Assembly: GCF_002192415.1 (NCBI RefSeq)
Contig: NZ_CP021780.1
Span: forward strand, 7,564,001-7,628,000
Direction: 5' to 3'
From: Paenibacillus donghaensis
GTDB lineage: Bacteria; Bacillota; Bacilli; Paenibacillales; Paenibacillaceae
DNA length: 64,000 nt
In this document: positions 1 to 8,658 of the stretch, in pieces
How the letters are laid out: every line of letters starts with the position of its first letter
How positions within the stretch are numbered: position 1 is the stretch's first letter
Notes under the pieces: model-generated
Told to the model about the DNA's origin: nothing
The model's input: only the letters and a program-made list of their open reading frames with translations
Databases searched by the model: none
Position numbers and translations under genes: made by a program

Positions 1-297
1 AAATTCGAGGTGGAGGGCGGAGAGACTTTCGCGCAGGTACAGGCCCGGGCGCTGGAGAAGCTGCAGGAGATTCTGCTGGCTCATGAAGGCCAGTCGGTCT
101 TGATTGTTACCCATACGGTGGTAATCAAGCTGCTGATGGCGTACTGGGAACAGCGGAACCTGCTGCAGCTCTGGGATTTGCCCTACATCTACCCAACCTG
201 CTTGTGCCAAATCGAATTCGCCGGTGGGACTCCGCGAATTCTGCTCCACGGCGACACCAGCCATTATGAGGAGAGTGAAGCCGGAATGGAGGGGTAG
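1..297 (+). CDS. Histidine phosphatase family protein (C-terminal part)
   Basis: The reading frame is open from the first base of the window, so the N-terminal half with the usual RHG catalytic motif lies outside. The visible part has the second family signature, VLIVTHTVVIK, whose His is the conserved second active-site histidine of the phosphoglycerate mutase-like superfamily, preceded by the expected GGE(T/S) segment. Such proteins are cytosolic phosphatases or mutases; the substrate cannot be told from this fragment. It ends about 65 bp before the convergent MFS gene. Confidence 0.75.
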   Translation, partial: KFEVEGGETFAQVQARALEKLQEILLAHEGQSVLIVTHTVVIKLLMAYWEQRNLLQLWDLPYIYPTCLCQIEFAGGTPRILLHGDTSHYEESEAGMEG

Positions 298-362
298 CCA
301 CTGCGCTGCGCATGGTGTAAGGATCGCGAAAGATCAATAGAGTATTGGGCAGGCGATATCCT

Positions 363-1643
363 TCAAGCAGGGATATCGCCTGTTGGTGCAGCTGGGCCGG
401 GAGGGAGCTTCCGCCGGACTTCCGCCTTCAGGGCGGAGAGATCTCCATTCAGCATCCGCAGGTTCGGAACAAACCATGCGGCTGTACAGTAGAGTGCGGG
501 CATCAGGCCGGCAGAGAGAACCAGGATCCGTACGCCGTAATGCTGGGCAATTGCACCTCCCGCCAGTGCACCAACCGGAAGCAGGCTGCTGGACAGCAGG
601 AAACGGATGGAATTCACCCGGCCCTGCAGGTGATTCGGGACCAGTCTTCCGTGCAAGGAAGAGCTTAGTGAGCTGAAGAAGGGGGTGGTAATTCCCGAGA
701 GGAACAACGCAGTAAGCACCAGCGGGTAGCTGTCGGTCAGGCCCAGGAACGAGACGGACAGGCTGGTGGCTGCCAGTGTGCCGAGCATGACAGGAGTCCG
801 CTGCTTGATCTCGCCTACCCAGGAGACAATGCCCAGCCCGGCTAGGGTACCCAGCGCAAAGGCCGAGGATAACGTCCCCATCGCTGCGGCATCCCGGTGG
901 AGGACTTCGTTGACATAAGGGACCATTAGGGTCCAGATGGCAAAAGAGCTCATATTACTGACAGCGGCCATGCCCATGATCAGCAGCATTGCCGGGAATT
1001 GCTTATAGAAGGAGAGACCATCGCCAATCTCTCCGATATACGCTGTGATGGAGAAGGCGGCAGAACTGGATTTGGCGGGTCTGTCCTGGTTCGGCAGGTA
1101 CAGCAGTGTGAGGATGGCTGCTGTATAACAGACTGCATTAATCCCCATTGCGGGCAGCGCGCCTGTAGCTGCGATCAAGGTTCCGGCCAGCGCCGGGCCC
1201 AGCAGGGCGGCGGCATTCCTGCAGCCGTCGATAACGGCGAAGGCCCGCATCAGCCGCTCTTCGCCGGCAATGCCGGGCAGGACGGCCATGGCCGTCGGCA
1301 TGAACAGGGCGGAGCAGGCTCCGCTCAGTCCAGCGGCCACGAACAGATGCCACAGCTGGAGCTGTCCGGCAAGCCCCATGGCCAGCGGTAGCGCCAGGGC
1401 GAGCAGGCGCACGGCCGCGAGGCTGGCCATCAGCCGTCCGCGGTGCAGCCGGTCTGACAGCGGCGAGCCAAGCAGGCGCAGCAGCAGCTCGGGAATGGTA
1501 GAGCTGAGCGCCAGCGCGCCCATCGCCAGCTTGGAGCCGGTGATCTCATACACCATCCACTCCATGGCCAGCAGACCAAAGGTATCTCCAAAGGAACTTA
1601 GGGTAATCGTAGTAAGCAGACTGTAATAACTGCGTTTGTGCAC
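363..1643 (-). CDS. MFS transporter (drug exporter type)
   Basis: This 426-residue protein has about twelve hydrophobic segments and the overall pattern of the MFS_3/EntS-like exporters; a basic cytoplasmic loop with DRLHRGR, resembling the family loop 2-3 motif, follows the second segment. It probably exports a small molecule using the proton gradient; the substrate is unknown. The start is GTG, placed 10 bases after AAGGAG. It lies downstream of, and on the same strand as, an ArsR-type regulator, a common exporter/regulator pairing. A 265-bp gap with a strong hairpin separates them, so co-transcription is uncertain. Confidence 0.85.
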   Translation of the reverse strand: MHKRSYYSLLTTITLSSFGDTFGLLAMEWMVYEITGSKLAMGALALSSTIPELLLRLLGSPLSDRLHRGRLMASLAAVRLLALALPLAMGLAGQLQLWHLFVAAGLSGACSALFMPTAMAVLPGIAGEERLMRAFAVIDGCRNAAALLGPALAGTLIAATGALPAMGINAVCYTAAILTLLYLPNQDRPAKSSSAAFSITAYIGEIGDGLSFYKQFPAMLLIMGMAAVSNMSSFAIWTLMVPYVNEVLHRDAAAMGTLSSAFALGTLAGLGIVSWVGEIKQRTPVMLGTLAATSLSVSFLGLTDSYPLVLTALFLSGITTPFFSSLSSSLHGRLVPNHLQGRVNSIRFLLSSSLLPVGALAGGAIAQHYGVRILVLSAGLMPALYCTAAWFVPNLRMLNGDLSALKAEVRRKLPPGPAAPTGDIPA

Positions 1644-1837
1644 GGGAAATCATCTCCTTAATTAAGTTGGTAGTGCTTAAGTATGTAATCCTGCGAAAGT
1701 GTAAGTATCGTTGTTATCTGCATTTTTTAATTTTAAAATTTGCTGCGTTATAATTACGGATTAGAGAGTGCCGGGAAGTCTCTGATTGAGATTCGGACCG
1801 GTCAGGCCTGAACCTCCATGAGAGGAGAATTCAGACC

Positions 1838-1882
1838 CTTCCAGACCAGAACGGCCTGGAGGGGGCCGTTCTGGTCTGGAAG
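1838..1882 (-). terminator. Long perfect hairpin between regulator and MFS gene
   Basis: A 19-bp perfect inverted repeat (arms 1838-1856 and 1864-1882, core CCAGACCAGAACGGCC) has a 7-base loop. It sits just after the ArsR-type gene. There is no clear T tract on either side, so it may be a weak terminator, an RNA-stabilising stem or a protein-binding site. Confidence 0.5.
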
Positions 1883-1908
1883 AGCCGTTCTAAAGACTTA
1901 GCCGGGCA

Positions 1909-2829
1909 TCAGCTCTGCAGGAAGTCGCCCATCTGTCCGGGCAATCCCTGCAACGCCTCCAGCCGCAGGCTGTATTCAATATTACGGGACTCCATACTTC
2001 TGCTGTTGTAATGTACAATAACCAATCCGGCTGAACGCAATGCGATCAGATGATAATGGATAGTGCTCTTGGAGAGGCCGATACTGCGGACGATATCGGT
2101 GAACGTCAGCTGCTCCTGGGCCAGCAGACGCAGAATGCACAGCCTTGTCTCATCCGACAAAGCACGTGTCAGCCGGAGCAGACCCGGCGCTGGACGGCCT
2201 GGCTCCGGAGTGATTACGTCCGCAGAGTAGCTGGTAAAGGCCATTTCGTCGAAGAAGGACGAGGTAACCAGCGGGCGGGCATGGTATTGAGGTGTAATGA
2301 CAACATGCTTCAGCTTGTCATTCGGATACAGCCGCATGCCGCCGGTAACCTCCTCATACAGCTCCATGACGCCCCCTGGGTGTATTTGCAGCCTGCGGTT
2401 ATCCGCTTCCCGCTGCAGACCCTCCAGAATAGCGGGGTTGACGCTGCTGAAATAATGCGCATCCCATTCACGCAGCACCTCAGATACCAGCCCCCGCAGC
2501 TCGGGAAGGTTGGCCGGGATGGTCTGGCCGCATTCGGCATAGATTTCATACAGCTGGCCGGCGGACAAATCCTCGAACCAATCCAGGAACCCCGAAACTG
2601 TACGTTCTCCCGGACAGCGCCAGATGCAGGGGGAGAGGGAGTAATCATTGGCTGCTTTGATGTTATTGCGCATCTTCTGCAGGGTAACCGGCGCGAACCG
2701 GTCCTGCACCTCGCGCACCCAGAGCTTGCCCGCCTCCAGCGCGTTATGATTCTGTTTCGCCATAAAAACAGACATGCTGCTTACACATTCATAAATTGGT
2801 GCAAAATCAACTTCAAGAGTATATTCCAT
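1909..2829 (-). CDS. ArsR/SmtB-type winged-helix transcriptional regulator
   Basis: The 306-residue protein has a C-terminal winged helix at about residues 225-285 (SDETRLCILRLLAQEQ, then IGLSKSTIHYHLIALRSAGL), typical of ArsR-type repressors. An N-terminal region of about 200 residues resembles the DUF5937-type extension and might bind a ligand. No CxC metal-binding motif is visible in the helix. The start is ATG about 9 bases after GAAAGGA. It probably regulates itself and the downstream MFS exporter; this is inferred only from position. Confidence 0.8.
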   Translation of the reverse strand: MEYTLEVDFAPIYECVSSMSVFMAKQNHNALEAGKLWVREVQDRFAPVTLQKMRNNIKAANDYSLSPCIWRCPGERTVSGFLDWFEDLSAGQLYEIYAECGQTIPANLPELRGLVSEVLREWDAHYFSSVNPAILEGLQREADNRRLQIHPGGVMELYEEVTGGMRLYPNDKLKHVVITPQYHARPLVTSSFFDEMAFTSYSADVITPEPGRPAPGLLRLTRALSDETRLCILRLLAQEQLTFTDIVRSIGLSKSTIHYHLIALRSAGLVIVHYNSRSMESRNIEYSLRLEALQGLPGQMGDFLQS

Positions 2830-3181
2830 GGGTACGAATCCTTTCTATCCTTGAACTATAAGAAGGTATAAGTGTGATCCGATACGTTAACCTTCTATTT
2901 CTCGCAGAAACACCGGGTGGGTTCGGTATGACTATGGTTTGGACTGGCTGCTACGAGCGGACGGTGTAATTAGTATGTTGTTAATAATATTGTGTTCTAT
3001 AAATATAGAACCTATATCTGGTTTTATCATATACGAACTGATTTGTGATTTCAATATATATTTGCGTCTGGATAATGCCTCGACTTCAGGCTGCTTGCTC
3101 CTCTGCAGATTCTGCGGCCGAAAGAAATGGAATAAATGCCTTGCCGAGGTGGGGCAGCACGCTTCCCAACTGATCTGCGGA

Positions 3182-3675
3182 TTTAGTTGCGAAAGTGCAA
3201 CTATTTTGCTGATTTTTTGTGTTTTGGAGGAAATAGATGCAAAAAGGCATCTAATTTGGAATTTTGAGTTTTACTGGACTGATTTATTCAAAATAGTTGC
3301 AGAATCGCACTTATTCGCCTCATAGTTGGCAATTCAGCTGAAAATAGTTGCAGTTTCGGTTACTACTTAGGACCCTGCGACACTCCAAGCCCTTGAACTA
3401 GGTAACCTGCATTCTAGCGGACCGTATAGCCCCTAAGTCGTCAAAACAGGCTCAAAGCGAGGGTTTTCTGTGATATAGAGGCTCCTGGGTCCGTTAATCC
3501 TGCAAAACGGCCTATGTACAGCAAATAGAGGCTCCTGAGTCCGCAACCGTCTGAAATCGAAGCGAGGGTTACGAGCGAAGAGGGCTAGGGGACCTAGGTA
3601 GTAACCAGTTTCGCATCTATTTGCTCCCAACGTTCCAGGGCAACAATCTACATCCTCGTAAACCTAAGTAGTCAC
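3182..3675 (-). mobile_element. Partial 320-bp GTTACTACTTAGG element, reversed, interrupted
   Basis: Read on the minus strand this matches the start and middle of the element at 17344-17662. The terminal repeat is at 3663-3675 (one mismatch), followed by four hairpin units in the same order. Their 8-bp centres are at 3351-3358/3606-3613 (occupied by the 3359-3605 element), 3300-3307, 3240-3247 and 3190-3197. The far end with its terminal repeat is not recognisable, so the copy is truncated. Confidence 0.75.
3359..3605. mobile_element. 247-bp non-coding element with IS66-type ends
   Basis: The element starts GTTACTACTTAGGACCC and ends with the inverted copy GGGGACCTAGGTAGTAAC (one mismatch in the first 13). 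It is flanked by a perfect 8-bp duplication, CAGTTTCG, at 3351-3358 and 3606-3613. It has no gene. Inside is a direct repeat, ATAGAGGCTCCTGRGTCCG, near 3475 and 3526. Its interior is unrelated to the other elements sharing these ends. It was probably mobilised in trans by an IS66-type transposase such as the one at 6678-8207. Confidence 0.8.
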
Positions 3676-3847
3676 ATTCCTACGCACCAGTCAGACTTCG
3701 GGAGAGAGCGAGTAGATTGCGGTATTCGAGCATATTTGGCCGGACCTGCTGGAGATTAGTTGCAGAATCGCAGTTGTTCGGTTGCTTACTCGGGGGCTGG
3801 AGTGCTCTCATCACCGCAGCAGTATATCCAATGCCCGAAACTTAAGA

Positions 3848-3899
3848 CAAGCAAGCCCCATCTTCGGGGCTTGCTTGTCGACTAACGTGTTTTTTTCCA
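3848..3899 (-). terminator. serS terminator candidate
   Basis: CAAGCAAGCCCC and GGGGCTTGCTTG form a 12-bp stem with a short loop (about 3850-3880), just after the serS stop codon. The T run (3889-3896) lies on the plus-strand side, so it could also end transcription coming rightwards out of the repeat region. For serS itself the hairpin is well placed but lacks a clean U tract. Confidence 0.45.
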
Positions 3900-3909
3900 G
3901 TGCGGCGAA

Positions 3910-5208
3910 TTAAAGCTCATATTGTGCGGGAGGTAGGTCCAGTTTCTCCTTGCCGTTCATATATTGACGCAATGCCTGTGGAATATAAATCGAGCCATCC
4001 TCCTGCTGATGGTTCTCCAGCAGCGGGATCAGAATTCTTGGTGTAGCTACCGCCGTATTATTCAAGGTATGGCAATACTGCAGCCGTCCTTGCTCATCAC
4101 GGTAGCGGATATTGGAGCGCCGGGCCTGGAAGTCCAGCAGATTCGATGCCGAATGCGTCTCGCCATAGGCCTCACGGCCGGGCATCCAGGTCTCAATGTC
4201 GTATTGCTTGTGCGTCTTCAGCGACATATCACCCGTACAGACCGCCATTACGCGATAAGGCAGCTCCAGCAGCTGCAGAATGTATTCGGCATTCGCCAGA
4301 ATCTCCTGCAGCATACGCTCCGAAGCTCCCTGATCGCTCCGGCAAAAGACTACCTGCTCGATCTTCGAGAATTGGTGCACCCGGTACAGGCCACGCACAT
4401 CGCGGCCCGCCGAGCCGACCTCACTGCGGAAGCAGGCCGACATGCCGCCCAGCCGCATTGGCGTCTCCAGCTCCACAATCTCGTCGCTGTAGAGCGAGAC
4501 CAGCGAGACCTCCGAAGTTCCGGCGAGCCAGCGGTTTTCTCCGGTCAGCTCATACGTCTGGTCTCTGCCGCCGGGGAAGAACCCCGTCCGCTCCAGAGCC
4601 TCCGGACGGACAATAACCGGCACGTCCATCACGGTGAAGCCGCGCCGGGTGAGCACATCCACGGCCAGCCGCTGCACAGCCAGGTGGAGGTCAAGCCCGG
4701 CCCCCTTCAGCACATAGCTGCGGGGGCCGCCGGCTTTGACGCCGCGCGGAAGATCAATAATCCCGTGCAGCTCGCCCAGCTCCACATGGTCACGCGGCGC
4801 GAAGCCGAACTCCGGCGGCTGCCCTTCCAGACGCAACAGCACATTGTCGCTGTCGCCCGAGCCAATCGGCGTATCCGCCGAGACCGGGTTCGGCGCGAGC
4901 AGCAGCAGCTCGCCGCAGCGGCGCTGTGCCTCGGCGAGCTTCGCCTCCAGGCTGCTGAGCCGCCCGTTCAGCGCCCGCACTTGTTCCTTGGCGGCCTGCC
5001 CGGCAGCCGAATCACCGCCGCGCAAAGCCTGCTCGACCTCTTTGGTCAGCGCGTTTCGCTGAGCCCGCAGCTGCTCCGTCTCCTGAAGCAGTCGCCGCTT
5101 GGTGTCATCCTGCTCCAACAGCTCCTCCAGCGGGAAAGCTACCCGTTTCCACTCTGCGGTATTCCGCACCAATTCCTCATTTTCCCTAATCCAGTTCATG
5201 TCCAGCAT
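3910..5208 (-). CDS. serS: Serine--tRNA ligase
   Basis: The protein charges tRNA-Ser (and tRNA-Sec) with serine in the cytosol. It starts MLDMNWIREN, the usual SerRS beginning, followed by a long coiled-coil tRNA-binding arm (about residues 25-105) and a class II catalytic core. Motif 2 is in CFRSEVGSAGRDVRGL, and motif 3 is in TAVATPRILIPLLENHQ near the C-terminus. I chose the ATG at 5206-5208 because AAGGAG lies 9 bases upstream. A longer in-frame start would run back into the T-box terminator. Length (432 residues) is normal. Confidence 0.97.
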   Translation of the reverse strand: MLDMNWIRENEELVRNTAEWKRVAFPLEELLEQDDTKRRLLQETEQLRAQRNALTKEVEQALRGGDSAAGQAAKEQVRALNGRLSSLEAKLAEAQRRCGELLLLAPNPVSADTPIGSGDSDNVLLRLEGQPPEFGFAPRDHVELGELHGIIDLPRGVKAGGPRSYVLKGAGLDLHLAVQRLAVDVLTRRGFTVMDVPVIVRPEALERTGFFPGGRDQTYELTGENRWLAGTSEVSLVSLYSDEIVELETPMRLGGMSACFRSEVGSAGRDVRGLYRVHQFSKIEQVVFCRSDQGASERMLQEILANAEYILQLLELPYRVMAVCTGDMSLKTHKQYDIETWMPGREAYGETHSASNLLDFQARRSNIRYRDEQGRLQYCHTLNNTAVATPRILIPLLENHQQEDGSIYIPQALRQYMNGKEKLDLPPAQYEL

Positions 5209-5232
5209 CCGTTTTCGCTCCTTTTTGTCTTC

Positions 5233-5460
5233 TAAAAAAACACAAAGACGCCCCTCATCCATGGGACGAGGAGCGTCAGCTCGCGGTGCCACCCAGGTTG
5301 ACCGGATATCATGAAGCTAACAGCTGCATGAATCATCCGATCCTCTTTGGTCTTCGCGGTAACGGGCGAAACCCGGTGAACTTAGGGAGCACGAATAGCC
5401 TCCGGTCGCAGACGCCTCATGGTTGGATGCCGGTCATTGGCCTGATCTGGATTTAATATT
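5233..5460 (-). promoter_or_regulatory. T-box leader of serS with terminator
   Basis: On the minus strand the leader carries the diagnostic T-box sequence GGGTGGCACCGCG (5282-5294), which pairs with the uncharged tRNA acceptor end. It is followed by a terminator hairpin (5247-5277) and a T run. The upstream part, about 150 bases, should hold stem I with the serine specifier, but I could not assign the specifier codon by eye. Uncharged tRNA-Ser is expected to stabilise the antiterminator and switch serS on. Confidence 0.93.
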
Positions 5461-5467
5461 GTTGCCT

Positions 5468-5496
5468 AGTATAACGCAAGATGCCGGCTCATGCAA
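5468..5496 (-). promoter_or_regulatory. Promoter of the serS T-box transcript
   Basis: On the minus strand there is TTGCAT, a 17-bp spacer, then TATACT, immediately before the T-box leader. This is a good sigma-A type match. Confidence 0.7.
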
Positions 5497-5509
5497 GGCA
5501 GAATAAGGT

Positions 5510-5539
5510 TTGACAAGGGAATTGTCTCTTTGTTAGGAT
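5510..5539 (+). promoter_or_regulatory. Promoter candidate for the FMN reductase gene
   Basis: A perfect TTGACA (5510-5515) is followed after 17-18 bp by TTAGGA/TAGGAT. It lies about 85 bp upstream of the GTG start at 5622. Confidence 0.55.
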
Positions 5540-5621
5540 TATTAATAATTTAAAGTATTTATGTCGGAATTAGTCATTAGCAGCAGATACACAAGCTGAA
5601 GCAGATGGAAGAGGTGGAGAA

Positions 5622-6176
5622 GTGGCCAAAATTGTTGTAATCAACGGAACACCATCCCTGGTGTCACGAATCAATGCCGTTATTGAATATGCAGAGGCCG
5701 ATCTGAGCGGCCGCGGGTTTGAAGTGGAACGGATTAATGTCGCGGAGCTGCCGCCGGAGGATCTGATTCACACCAAATTCGAGAGTGAACATATCGTCAA
5801 GGCGAACGGCCTGGTGGCCGAAGCTGATGCGGTTATCGTGGTTAGTCCGGTGTACAAGGCCTCTTATACCGGAGTGCTGAAGACATTTCTTGATCTAATC
5901 CCACAAAAAGGTCTGGCCGGAAAAATCATACTCCCACTCTTTATGGGCGGCAGTCTGGCACATTTGCTGACGATTGATTATGCGCTGAAGCCGGTGCTGT
6001 CCGCGCTGGGCGCGCGTCATATTCTCGGCGGCGTCTACACCGTGGACTCCCAGGTGGTGCGGGGCGATCAAGGCGAAGTTGCCATCGCAGAAGAGCTGAA
6101 GCTGCGGCTGAACAGCGTGCTGGAGGAGCTGGCGGAAGAAACCGCCCATAAAGCGGCCCGCAAGGAGCAGCTGTAA
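5622..6176 (+). CDS. NADPH-dependent FMN reductase (SsuE/flavodoxin-like fold)
   Basis: The 184-residue protein begins with the phosphate-binding loop of the family (VVINGTPSLVSR) and has the VVSPVYKASYTGVLKTFLDLI segment that binds the flavin ring. SsuE-type enzymes use NAD(P)H to reduce FMN, often for a two-component monooxygenase in sulfonate use, but no ssu genes are nearby, so the role is open. The start is GTG preceded by AGGTGG. A strong terminator follows at 6286. Confidence 0.85.
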   Translation: MAKIVVINGTPSLVSRINAVIEYAEADLSGRGFEVERINVAELPPEDLIHTKFESEHIVKANGLVAEADAVIVVSPVYKASYTGVLKTFLDLIPQKGLAGKIILPLFMGGSLAHLLTIDYALKPVLSALGARHILGGVYTVDSQVVRGDQGEVAIAEELKLRLNSVLEELAEETAHKAARKEQL

Positions 6177-6285
6177 GCCTCGCCCGCAGCCGAAATCAAA
6201 GGCAAAAATGCCTTTGAATCTGCGCGATCCGCGCCCGCATCCCAGCCGTTTTTTCTACCGACAGCGCACCAGACCTCACCCCACA

Positions 6286-6333
6286 ACAAACAGGCTGCAC
6301 TCACCCCCAAGGTGGCTGCAGCCTGTTTGTTTA
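6286..6333 (+). terminator. Rho-independent terminator
   Basis: A perfect 14-bp stem, ACAAACAGGCTGCA (6286-6299) and its complement (6317-6330), is followed by T-rich sequence. It ends the FMN reductase transcript. A smaller hairpin, CAAAGGCA/TGCCTTTG (6197-6216), lies before it. Confidence 0.75.
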
Positions 6334-6584
6334 TAATGGTACCCTTATGTGTTACTACTTAGGTTCCAACGAGGATTTAGAATGTTAATCCGGAACGTTC
6401 AACGCAAATAGATGCGAAAGTGCAACTAATTTCAGCCGAAACCTCTGTCAGGAGGCGATTAAGTGCGATATTGCAACTAATTTCGAGTAAATCAAGTTCT
6501 CAACGTTCAAACTCCGGAATTAAGTGCTTTTTTGCAACTATTTGCTCCAAAACAGAAAAAAACGGCTAAATAGATGCACTTTTG

Positions 6585-8211
6585 GTTACTACTTAGGACC
6601 CCCTTTTTTTCTCGATGTATATCATGCCCTAAAAACTGGGTAATGAATAGTACTCATACATAAGAAAGGAGGGGAGCATGTTGGGCGCTAGACGAAGGGA
6701 ACGGATTCTTCAAGATAATTTAGAACGTACCGAACGTACCATCGCCGAGCTTCTCGTCAGACTGGACGAACAGCAAGTCCGCATCGCTGCCCTCACTGCG
6801 AAAGTTGAAACCCTGACCGCACAGCTCCAAGAACGGGATGCCAAAATCAAGGAACAAGAGATCGAAAACAAAGAGTTGAAGCGGCGGCTCGGGCAAGACT
6901 CGACCAACAGCCACTTTCCCTCTTCCCGGGATTTGAAGCGCAAACCACAGAACAACCGCACGCCGGGAGGGAAAAAAGGAGCGCCCAAAGGACATCCCGG
7001 ACAGACCCTGAAGTTCTCTTCCACACCAGATGAAACGCTCACTCATCCCTTGACGGTATGCCCGGACTGCCAAACGTCTTTAGCAGACGTCCCCTCTGCC
7101 ACCTACCAGTCGCGGCAGGTCTTTGAGATGCCAGAGCCGAGAATCCATATCACGGAGCATCGGGTGGAGCAAAAGCGCTGTCCTTGCTGCCACAAGAAGC
7201 AACAGGCGTCTTTTCCAGAGGGCGTGCGGGCGTATGTTCAATATGGCCCCCGGCTGACGGCTTTTTCGGCCTATCTGCATGGATACCAGTTGTTACCGCT
7301 CGCTCGTTTAAGCGAGCTCTTGCATGTCCTGACGGGATGCAAACCGAGTGAGAGGACCCTGCTGGGACAGATTGAAGCCACGTCCGGGACGTTGTCACCC
7401 TATATCGAGCAGATTCGGGAAGCCGTGCTGGGAAGCCCCGTCATTCATTCGGATGAAACGGGCGCCCGAGTCCAGCAGAAGGAGAAATGGGTCCATGTCA
7501 ACAGCACCCCCGAATGGACGCTCCTGGGCGTAGCCACCAGCCGAGGAAGCGAAGGCATGAAAACCCTCCGGGTGCTGGATACGTATCAGGGAACGGTGGT
7601 TCATGACTGCTACGGCTCTTATTTCAAGCAAGACACCTTTGCCTTTGACCATGCCTTGTGCAATGCCCACCTGATGCGGGAATGCAAGGGAATTGCCTTG
7701 TACGACAAGCAGAAGTGGGCGAGCGAGATGCTGGATTTCCTTAAGGGAAGCTGGCAAATGGAAGAACAGGCGCGTCTGACGAATCGCCGGCTCAGCCAAG
7801 AAACGATCCGCCAGCTGGAAGAGCGCTACGACGAGATCCTGGGGCAGAGTCAGGAGGAACTGGCGAACGTCCCGATCCCGGCCAAGACGGGTCCGCGAGG
7901 ACGCAAGAGCAACAGTAAGGCGGGCAATCTAGCCGCTCGCTTCATAAAACACAAGGAAGCGATGCTAAAGTTCTTGCACAACCCCGAGGTTCCGTTTGAC
8001 AACAACCAAGCCGAGCGCGATTTACGCATGGTGGTCGTCAAACAAAAAATCTCTGGCTGCTTCCGTACCTCCGATTCTCCCGAGTGGTTTGCGGCCATCC
8101 GCAGTTTCATCTCTACCTTGACCAAGCAAGGACGTCCCGTTCTGGCTAGCTTAGTGCAGGCTTCTTCCGGCTCATTTTCCTTTACTCCTGATGAGGGTCC
8201 TAAGTAGTAAC
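6585..8211 (+). mobile_element. IS66-family insertion sequence (ISBst12-like, single transposase)
   Basis: This 1627-bp element has perfect 17-bp terminal repeats, GTTACTACTTAGGACCC at 6585-6601 and its complement at 8195-8211. It is flanked by an 8-bp duplication CACTTTTG (6577-6584 and 8212-8219). Eight-base duplications and a lone transposase gene are typical of the ISBst12 group of IS66. The related element at 17344-17662 carries the same site unoccupied, which confirms the boundaries. Confidence 0.95.
6678..8207 (+). CDS. tnpC: IS66-family transposase
   Basis: The 509-residue protein has an N-terminal coiled coil (about residues 10-75), an IS66 zinc-binding region (CPDC near 128 and RCPCC near 168), and a DDE catalytic core. 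HSDETGA near 257 gives the first Asp, HDCYGSYF near 309 the second, and NNQAERDLR near 445 the Glu. AAAGGAGG lies 7 bases before the ATG. The stop codon lies inside the right terminal repeat, so the gene fills the element. TnpA/TnpB partners are absent, as in ISBst12 relatives. It looks intact. Confidence 0.97.
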   Translation: MLGARRRERILQDNLERTERTIAELLVRLDEQQVRIAALTAKVETLTAQLQERDAKIKEQEIENKELKRRLGQDSTNSHFPSSRDLKRKPQNNRTPGGKKGAPKGHPGQTLKFSSTPDETLTHPLTVCPDCQTSLADVPSATYQSRQVFEMPEPRIHITEHRVEQKRCPCCHKKQQASFPEGVRAYVQYGPRLTAFSAYLHGYQLLPLARLSELLHVLTGCKPSERTLLGQIEATSGTLSPYIEQIREAVLGSPVIHSDETGARVQQKEKWVHVNSTPEWTLLGVATSRGSEGMKTLRVLDTYQGTVVHDCYGSYFKQDTFAFDHALCNAHLMRECKGIALYDKQKWASEMLDFLKGSWQMEEQARLTNRRLSQETIRQLEERYDEILGQSQEELANVPIPAKTGPRGRKSNSKAGNLAARFIKHKEAMLKFLHNPEVPFDNNQAERDLRMVVVKQKISGCFRTSDSPEWFAAIRSFISTLTKQGRPVLASLVQASSGSFSFTPDEGPK

Positions 8212-8362
8212 CACTTTTGCAACTAAATCAAAGGCTCGACTTAGGAAACCACTACGAAGTTAAATCTTCTATGCTCTCATCATACGAAGGCCTAAGCAGC
8301 AACCGAAACGGCAACTAAATTCAGCCGAAACTCCTATCAGGAGGCGAATAAGTACAAATCTG

Positions 8363-8641
8363 GTTACTACTTAGGCCTAACGAAAAATTATAGGGAAAAT
8401 CTACCGCTAGTTGGTCTCAGAATGGGGATTCGATGGAGTTATAGGGAGTTTCTACCGCTAATTACGTGCTATCCGCTTCATAATGCCCTCGAAAGCCAAT
8501 TTAGTGGTAACTTTTCCCTATATGTCATGAAAACCAAACACTAGCTGGGAGTTAACGGTAGATTTTCCCCATAGCCACCTATGTGTTTGGGCTTAGAACG
8601 CTCAAATCTATATGGGAAAAACCCGGGTCCTAAGTAGTAAC
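8363..8641. mobile_element. 279-bp non-coding element with IS66-type ends
   Basis: The element starts GTTACTACTTAGGCC, ends GGGTCCTAAGTAGTAAC and is flanked by a perfect 8-bp duplication CAAATCTG (8355-8362 and 8642-8649). The interior has no gene but is partly self-complementary: AATCTACCG occurs near 8389, and its complement CGGTAGATT near 8559. The transcript could therefore fold on itself. The interior is unlike the other elements with the same ends. Confidence 0.85.
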
Positions 8642-8658
8642 CAAATCTGCAACTATAT

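Larger units (their letters stand above)
2830..3909. other. 1.1-kb intergenic region filled with repeat-element remains
   Basis: No credible gene is seen. From about 3182 to 3675 the sequence is a reversed, partial copy of the 320-bp element found complete at 17344-17662, split by a 247-bp element at 3359-3605. A further stray hairpin of the same type (TTAGTTG, centre CAGAATCG at 3763-3770, CAGTTG) lies at 3757-3776. A GC-rich hairpin near 3848-3882 (CAAGCAAGCCCC/GGGGCTTGCTTG) immediately follows serS and is likely its terminator. Confidence 0.7.
6351..8303 (+). mobile_element. 318-bp GTTACTACTTAGG element interrupted by an IS66 element
   Basis: The segments 6351-6584 and 8220-8303 join into a near-identical relative of the 319-bp element at 17344-17662, starting GTTACTACTTAGG and ending CCTAAGCAGCAAC. 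It has four short hairpins of the form TAGATG/TTAAGTG, an 8-bp C-N6-G centre, then CAACTA. The fourth (centre CACTTTTG) is where the IS66 element inserted. The left flank shows no duplication, but the right flank, CGAAACGG then CAACTA, fits the family target. Confidence 0.8.

Noticed and set aside
2939..3325. Open frame of 128 residues in the first repeat region
   Set aside because: It overlaps a reversed copy of a non-coding element; composition and lack of a ribosome site argue against a gene.
3964..5235. A 423-residue open frame opposite serS
   Set aside because: It mirrors the well-supported serS gene on the other strand, has a low-complexity Arg/Gln/Leu composition and no ribosome site.
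6177..6285. Possible small gene after the FMN reductase
   Set aside because: No start with a ribosome site; only a short hairpin and the terminator are seen.
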